From Diplolepis rosae (taxonomy: Eukaryota > Arthropoda > Insecta > Hymenoptera > Diplolepididae), in contig JAPYXD010000262.1 in the NCBI GenBank assembly GCA_030998225.1, positions 1,054,001 through 1,118,000 on the forward strand: a stretch of 64,000 bases of DNA, read 5' to 3'. The translations under genes were made by a program, and so were the position numbers. This document shows, in pieces, positions 58,901 to 64,000 of the stretch (position 1 is the stretch's first letter; every line of letters begins with the position of its first letter). The notes below the pieces were generated by a model. That model saw only the letters and a list, made by a program, of their open reading frames with translations, did no database searches and was not told the origin of the DNA.

Positions 58901-61735
58901 GGCTTAGTGTGCCGCTCTCCGTGTGCTTTACGTGTGCTTAACGCATCAGTTCTACGTGTTGGGTGAACGGCGGATCCACAAAACATTTCTCCGTGTAGAG
59001 AACATAAAAGCAGACGTAGAAACACCACTCTTGAAAACAAAATTTTACGTGTTTTGGACACAAGCATGTAGAAACCTGAAATCAATAATAAATTTTCTTA
59101 AGTATCACATTTCCTCAAGGGGCCTGATTCCAACAAAATAACAGAGTAAAACATGGGGAGAAACACGCTATAGAAGGGGAGAAAAATCCTATGCAAATTT
59201 AAGGGGATCAAGCAAGCCAATTGGAAATTCCATAGCAAACAATTCATCAGGTACATTTTACTTGGTTCAAATCAATAATAGGTACGTGTGGGCACAATTG
59301 AATATGGATTTTTTCAAGTAAACGCGGTCAAGCAATATATAAGTTATAAAATGATGACTATGAAAATTGTAATTAAGTTTCAATTTAAAGTGCTTAATCT
59401 TACTTACCGATTGTTCATCTGGAGGAGGGAAGCAGTCACACATGCCGCAAATACATTCTCCTCTACCTGAGCAATCAACCAAGGATGTATTATCGCGTCT
59501 ACAAGATTGAGAATTTTTGAAGTGGTTATTTGCAGTGGTGTTACATTCGCATTTCTTTCCAAAGCTACCGGCATTGCAGTCACAAATCCCACACTTGTAT
59601 GTTCCATTGCTACTGCATTTTGGTGAATTCATTTCATATGTACCATGATCTTGACGTTCACAGTCACATTCGCAAATCATTTCTAAGTTTATTATTAGAG
59701 ATTCATTAATACCTACCTGAAATTACAAAATAGTTTTATTTTGAAGTCGTGACATATTTTAAATCTAAGTTGGAAAATATTAATTTTTTTGATATGTTTA
59801 CCGGATAGATCGTGAATGTTTGATTCCATTCTGATTTGTTTGTCGGGCAATGAGTTACAGTGATATCAGCTATAAACTCAACTTTGTCTCCTTTTTTTAA
59901 TTTGTCACATTTCGTTGTTTCTGTTGGCTGTGCGTTTTTGTTACTATCAAGGCATTGAGACAAGTATTTAATTTGTATAGCATCACTGCTGACTGTATCC
60001 TTTATTTCAACTGTACTTCGAATCTGATTGTATTGATTTTTAATCAATTCTACAATATTACTGGAATCATTTGAGAGTTCACCAGCGGATGATCCCTCTA
60101 TATGTGAGCAAAGTCTCGAATAAATGCTCATTTCTCCTTGAGTAACAGCCCAAATAATGTTTATAGCATTTTGTTTAACTTTTTGGTTAATCTGTGAAAT
60201 GCTTGGATAATCTTGTAATGATGAATGCGTATATAGCCCAGTCGAATCTAGATGACACATTCCGTCATTAGGCTTTACAATCCCACCAAGTTTTCCATCA
60301 CCTGCGTAATGGAAACTGGCGTCCGTTGAAAATACCAGTAGCCTGCGAGCTTTGTCACGCCAACCAATTTGCTCTTTGCAAACTATTGCTTGCATGATGG
60401 CATCGAAACCTCCTTCCGGTGCGTCTAGATTTCCAGAAACAGAAGCGTTTCGAACAAGATCCTGCAGGCAGCAATAAAAATTATGTAAATATATGGGAAG
60501 TTCTAATTAAAAAATTATTTCAACCATAAATTTTTCAGGTTAATAATGACTCACCGCAAAACGACTGGTATCTTGCGAAAGTGACATTATGTGTTTGTAA
60601 CCATATGGAGCAGCACAGCCTTTGCATGGTTGAAGAAGCCTTTTGTTTAGAAGAGCAAAAAACTTTTTTTAGTATTAGTCACAAAAACAATCTTAAAACA
60701 TTTTTACGCATGGCAGAATTTAGTTTTGATTCCTTTCCTAGGCCATTATCGTGAAAAAACGCAAATTTGGTGGTAACTCCATCCTGAACTTTAAGCTTAA
60801 TCACATTTGTAACAATATTATATTGTATAAACTTACTATGTAAAAAACATTTGGAATGACTCCTGAACATTAATGAATACTTACGTTTGAGGCACGACGC
60901 TTACGTAAGGCATTACAACTTTGTCAACAAAGCTACCAAAACCAAGTCGAAATTTGCTTGTAAGACTACTCATTTCTTTAACAAGAAGATCTCCGAGATC
61001 AGAAAGCTTTTTTTTATCATCCTCCATTGATTTACTTAAATCCATAAGATAATAAAGGTCAACTGGATAGTCTTCAGCTTGAGAAAATGAGAATCTTACT
61101 CTCTGAGATTGATCTGAAAATGCAGATTTTCTGTATAAAACAAGCTGATAAAACAAATTATTAGTAGGAGTATATAAAAAATCGCTTTTTACTTACTTAT
61201 TCTTACTTTGACATTAACTTCCTGAGGTGCTATTTGAACTGCGTCCGTTTTTCCATCACCGCAACAAGTTGCATTAAATCGCGATGTATACGATGTACTT
61301 TGAGACGAAACTGATGAATATTCAGATTGCATTTCAGAGCTTAAATTTCGGTTTTGTATTATACTGAATACATTTGATGGGTAAAATACTTCTTCTTCAG
61401 GACAAAATTTAGATATATCTGTGCCTGGGGCATAGAAGCAACGGCGCTCATTTAAATCCTAAAAAATAATCAATGCATTTTGCAGATAATTAATAGAGAA
61501 ATCTCAAAATAAACTTGAGCAATTGTAAACATATAGAAAATTTAATAAAAAATACCTATTAAATATAAATAATACTTACGACTTTCATACACCAAGCGCA
61601 AAGCTCAGTCTGGATACATTCGTGACAAGTTTGTTTGCTAATGCAATTATTCGTTCCTGACTGTAAATTCGCCTGCACACATGTCATCCATAATACTACC
61701 AGCGTTATAAATTTCCAATTAAACTTGACGAACAT
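55941..61735 (-). CDS. mys: Integrin beta subunit, beta-PS (myospheroid) type
   Basis: Nine minus-strand exons: 61735-61580, 61458-61197, 61113-60885, 60639-60555, 60461-59802, 59716-59408, 58260-58066, 57286-56786 and 56015-55941 (stop TGA). Phases fit throughout and give 823 residues. Order: signal peptide (about 1-22); PSI domain ([19 protein letters not shown]); beta-I domain with the MIDAS motif DLSKS (D164, S166, S168), [22 protein letters not shown] and [20 protein letters not shown]; cysteine-rich I-EGF repeats (exons 6-8); tail domain; membrane helix (about 749-772); cytoplasmic tail with [14 protein letters not shown], then NPIY (802-805) and NPTY (814-817), which bind talin and other adaptors. 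Integrin beta pairs with an alpha chain to link extracellular matrix and actin. The first start in the frame lies upstream, but 61735 gives a proper signal peptide. Confidence 0.95.
56271..56385. repeat. Palindromic MITE in the last integrin intron
   Basis: GTCATAGGGAAAGCATAAG and CGAGACGATCGTC face CCGTGTTTCGCTCACTCGC and CTTATGTTTTCCTATATGAC. Related to 26606-26763. Confidence 0.55.
57577..57768. repeat. 192-bp palindrome of GAACGTTC-type repeats in integrin intron 7
   Basis: Ends CCCAATGGGCACACGATATT and its near complement. Arms repeat TTCTAAGAACGTT and CATTGGACATTCGGA words, so each arm is itself internally repetitive. Confidence 0.75.
58375..58500. mobile_element. Palindromic MITE (CGGAGTGGCCACGAGTGGG family)
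   Basis: GTGGCCACGAGTGGGTTGCA, with GAAT following, faces CCCTATTCTGCAACCCACTC. Same family as 26416-26578. It lies in integrin intron 6. Confidence 0.65.
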
Positions 61736-61865
61736 CTCTATATCCCAAAAAATATTTAATTCAATAAACATCAACACAAGTTTAGCCATAAGAAATAATA
61801 ATTGCACCTAAGTATCTTTTTTTTTAACATTAAGAACAAAACATATTTAAATTCAATCATAGCAT

Positions 61866-63310
61866 TTAAGGCCATGAAGCAACCAGACCATATGATTGAT
61901 ATGGTAATTATATGTCTTTAAACTTTTATCCATATAAAATAAGATACTAAGTCAAAAATTTGTGAGATCAAAGAAAAAGCAATAAGGAAATTCGGTCCAG
62001 TCTTTGGAACGGCTGTACGTGTGGAAACAAGCTCCGCAAAATGTACTCGACTCGATTGGGATTATCCAGGCCCGGTTCTTTCTTCTAGTCACCAATTTCT
62101 TAGTGACTATTTTGAAGGCGAGACCCCATGGGTCCTTCTCGACTTCATCGATCAATTCTTTCCAGCACTGAAGTCGGCTTTTCTTTATACCTTGCCTCAG
62201 AGCTGATTTTTCTGTTTTCCATGCCTCGCGCAGCAGAGGGTCACCCTTTGAGCGAGTAAATCTCCTCCGCGCTGTGAGGCATTCCCGACGCTGGACAAAC
62301 GACCCAGCAGACTTTACCCAACCAAGCTCATCTATGAGCCTGGTTTCCTCAAAATGTTTCTGGAGCTTGTCTTTGCTGAGTCGTCTTGTGTTCCAGGAGG
62401 GGCTCCTCACCTTGCCGCCCCTGCCCATATTTACTGGGTGACTCTGTTCCTGGATGCCAAACTCAATGCACTGGTTGTCACTCAAGGTCATTACTTCTAG
62501 GACGCACCAGTCGCCTATCCTTGAGGCACGACGGGGCGCGGCGATCGTCAGGTCAATAATCCACCCCCCTGCTCCTCATCTGAACGTAAAATCCCTGCCC
62601 CGATTCAATACAATCGGGTCATTCCTAGCAACTACTTCACCGACCAAGATTCCCCTCCTGTCCAGACGGGCTTCTCCCCATTTAGACGACTTACTATTAA
62701 AGTCGCCCGCAATAAGCGATTGCCCACTAGCCTCTCTGAGGCTTTCCTCAAGGTGGAGGATCTGGGTCTCGAAGATCTCGAAAGGATCGTTGGGAGAAAA
62801 GTAGCAGCTGCACACACGTACCCCCGCCACTTCCACCAAAACGAACCCCGCGTGGGTCTCCAGAAAGTCCCCGATGCTTAAATCAGGGCTAAAAACAAGG
62901 ATCCCGGCCCTCCGTGATGCATCCTGCTACCAAGCAGAGTTTTCGGGGCATTTGTGTTGCTCACTAATGAGCAAAACATCGGCCCCCTCTCCCTGGCAGT
63001 CTGCATCAGAAGGTTCTGGGCTTCCTTCCCTCTCCCGAGGCTGAGCTGTAGAAACTTCACTTTCCACCCCTCAACCTCCGGAGCTCCACCCTAAATACTG
63101 GGCAGAAACCGCTCCCCGAAGCATGGGCAACATCTTTTTCGCCCCTATCAGTGCAAGTCAGGCACCTAGGAGGAGCCTTGCACTCCTTGGCCACATGCGA
63201 CGCGCCCCCACACCTCCAGTAGGCATCCTTCGTGCCTGGAAGCGTGCAGCCGCACGACAAATTTGACAAAATAATCACCATATCGATCATATGGTCTAAT
63301 TGCTTCATGG
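61866..63310 (-). pseudogene. 5' part of an R1-type LINE upstream of integrin beta
   Basis: On the minus strand, from 63308: a gag-like zinc knuckle (CGGASHVAKECKAPPRC followed by LTC) with FCPVFRVELRRL; from about 62839 an APE-type endonuclease segment (VCSCYFSPND, SLIAGDFNSKSSKWGEARLD, GRDFTFR); and from about 62350 the pre-RT segment (DELGWVKSAGSFVQRRECLT, DPWGLAFKIVTKKLVTRRKN). The last matches the segment starting the LINE at 12082. RT is absent. A 45-bp stretch from the gag end (GGCCATGAAGCAA..AGACCATATGATYGATAT) is also present in inverted orientation at the opposite end (61869-61911). Stops and frame changes are frequent. Confidence 0.85.
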
Positions 63311-63431
63311 CCTTAAAATTTTAATTTCCCCACTTTCGACTGCTATTACATGTATAAAAGTATACTTTTCATATACAGTAGGGTTGATTGGCATTTTGTA
63401 CGTCTTCGAAGAACGCAGGCCCTTATATTAA

Positions 63432-63624
63432 CCCTTGTAGAAAAAAATTATTGTGACCGATTGATCCGATTGACCCTATTTCAAAAACATCACTGAAACC
63501 GATTTATTATTTGGATTCAATCAGGAGAGACCATTTTGAATCCGATCAATAAATCGGTTACAATGATGTTTTTGAAATGGGGTCAATCGGATCAATCGGT
63601 CCCAATTATTTTTTTCTACAAGGG
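63432..63624. mobile_element. 193-bp palindromic MITE (CCCTTGTAGAAAAAAATT ends)
   Basis: Both ends begin CCCTTGTAGAAAAAAATTAT (one base gap on the right). The arms contain CGATTGATCCGATTGACC and its complement. Architecture and word content resemble the 16154-16324 family, but the sequence differs. Confidence 0.75.
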
Positions 63625-63649
63625 AACCCCTGGATATCATTAAGTCACA

Positions 63650-64000
63650 GGAAAAATAAATTCCAAAAAAGTTATTTATCAGTGTCTTTTAGATCATGCG
63701 CTTACGGCGCGCGATTTGATCGTCGCGCTTCGGGCTCTGTTTTTTCTGGACCTCGCACTTCGCGCTCGGTCTTGTGCTCTTCGTATTCATTTAACCTTAT
63801 TTCTTATAATTTAATACTGAAGCTCAAACCAATTTTATAATATTAAAGATGATGTAAATTATTCATTTTCTCAAATTTACTAAAATTTCTACTTCAGTTT
63901 AAGTGAAACAGGAAATTCAATTTACTTAAGGCTCTATCAGCCTTAAGGAACACATCCTCATCATGACGATCGCGCTTCACGCTCGATTTTCTGTATACAT
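63650..64000. other. Low-complexity CG-rich words
   Basis: Repeated GCGCTTCGGGCTC / GCGCTTCACGCTCG words at 63690-63780 and at the window end. No gene recognised. Confidence 0.4.

Noticed and set aside
60679..60870. 63-residue ORF in integrin intron 3
   Set aside because: Looks protein-like in places but has no match to the short beta-I exon and no splice pair in phase; treated as intron.
61736..61807. Upstream start for integrin beta (MQLLFLMAKLVL)
   Set aside because: The in-frame extension adds hydrophobic residues but no signal-peptide logic; the start at 61735 gives a normal signal peptide and cleavage region.
62454..62804. 116-residue plus-strand ORF
   Set aside because: Antisense to the endonuclease segment of the LINE at 61866-63310.
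1..64000. CRISPR arrays, bacterial operons, ribosomal RNA
   Set aside because: No regularly spaced identical repeats with unique spacers, no polycistronic gene layout and no rRNA-like sequence; the window is eukaryotic.

Overview
The window is eukaryotic nuclear DNA, AT-rich and full of introns and transposons. The gene content (an integrin beta with a tail typical of insect beta-PS, and mariner, R1-type LINE, hAT and piggyBac-like remnants) points to an insect. TRMT10, DDOST and RETREG homologues are generally eukaryotic and do not narrow this further. A large, repeat-rich insect genome fits best; the order cannot be fixed from the sequence alone.

Four protein genes can be assembled exon by exon, with GT-AG splice sites and matching phases: DDOST/OST48 (+, 4324-6171, 3 exons, 434 aa), TRMT10A-type tRNA m1G9 methyltransferase (-, 17633-9422, 5 exons, 301 aa), a RETREG/FAM134 ER-phagy receptor (+, 24813-47434, 6 exons, 341 aa, C-terminal LIR) and an integrin beta subunit of the mys type (-, 61735-55941, 9 exons, 823 aa). 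A THAP zinc-finger exon (-, 19329-19096) lies upstream of TRMT10A. Smaller candidates are a degenerate BED-finger mini-gene (1060-2418), an unassigned ORF at 6463 and an orphan exon-like block at 55107.

Layout. 0.8-4.2 kb: hAT-like element carrying BED-finger exons and stuffed with smaller inverted-repeat elements, ending about 150 bp before the DDOST start codon. 4.3-6.2 kb: DDOST. 9.4-17.6 kb: TRMT10A, whose first intron holds a dead R1-type LINE and several palindromic elements. 18.5-19.6 kb: THAP gene. 20.6-24.2 kb: nested transposons. 24.8-47.4 kb: RETREG; its introns contain a Penelope-like composite insertion, a mariner, pogo-like, piggyBac-like and many palindromic MITEs. 47.5-55.9 kb: mostly gene-free, with a 718-bp foldback. 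55.9-61.7 kb: integrin beta. 61.9-63.3 kb: 5' part of an R1-type LINE on the minus strand. 63.4-64 kb: a palindromic MITE and low-complexity GC-rich sequence.

The host genes do not form a pathway as a set. DDOST and RETREG are both ER-membrane proteins (N-glycosylation; ER turnover), TRMT10A modifies tRNA and integrin beta is a surface adhesion receptor. The most unusual content is structural: transposons nested in transposons, several dated by empty-site comparison or by exact target-site duplications, and one inserted immediately behind a splice donor.
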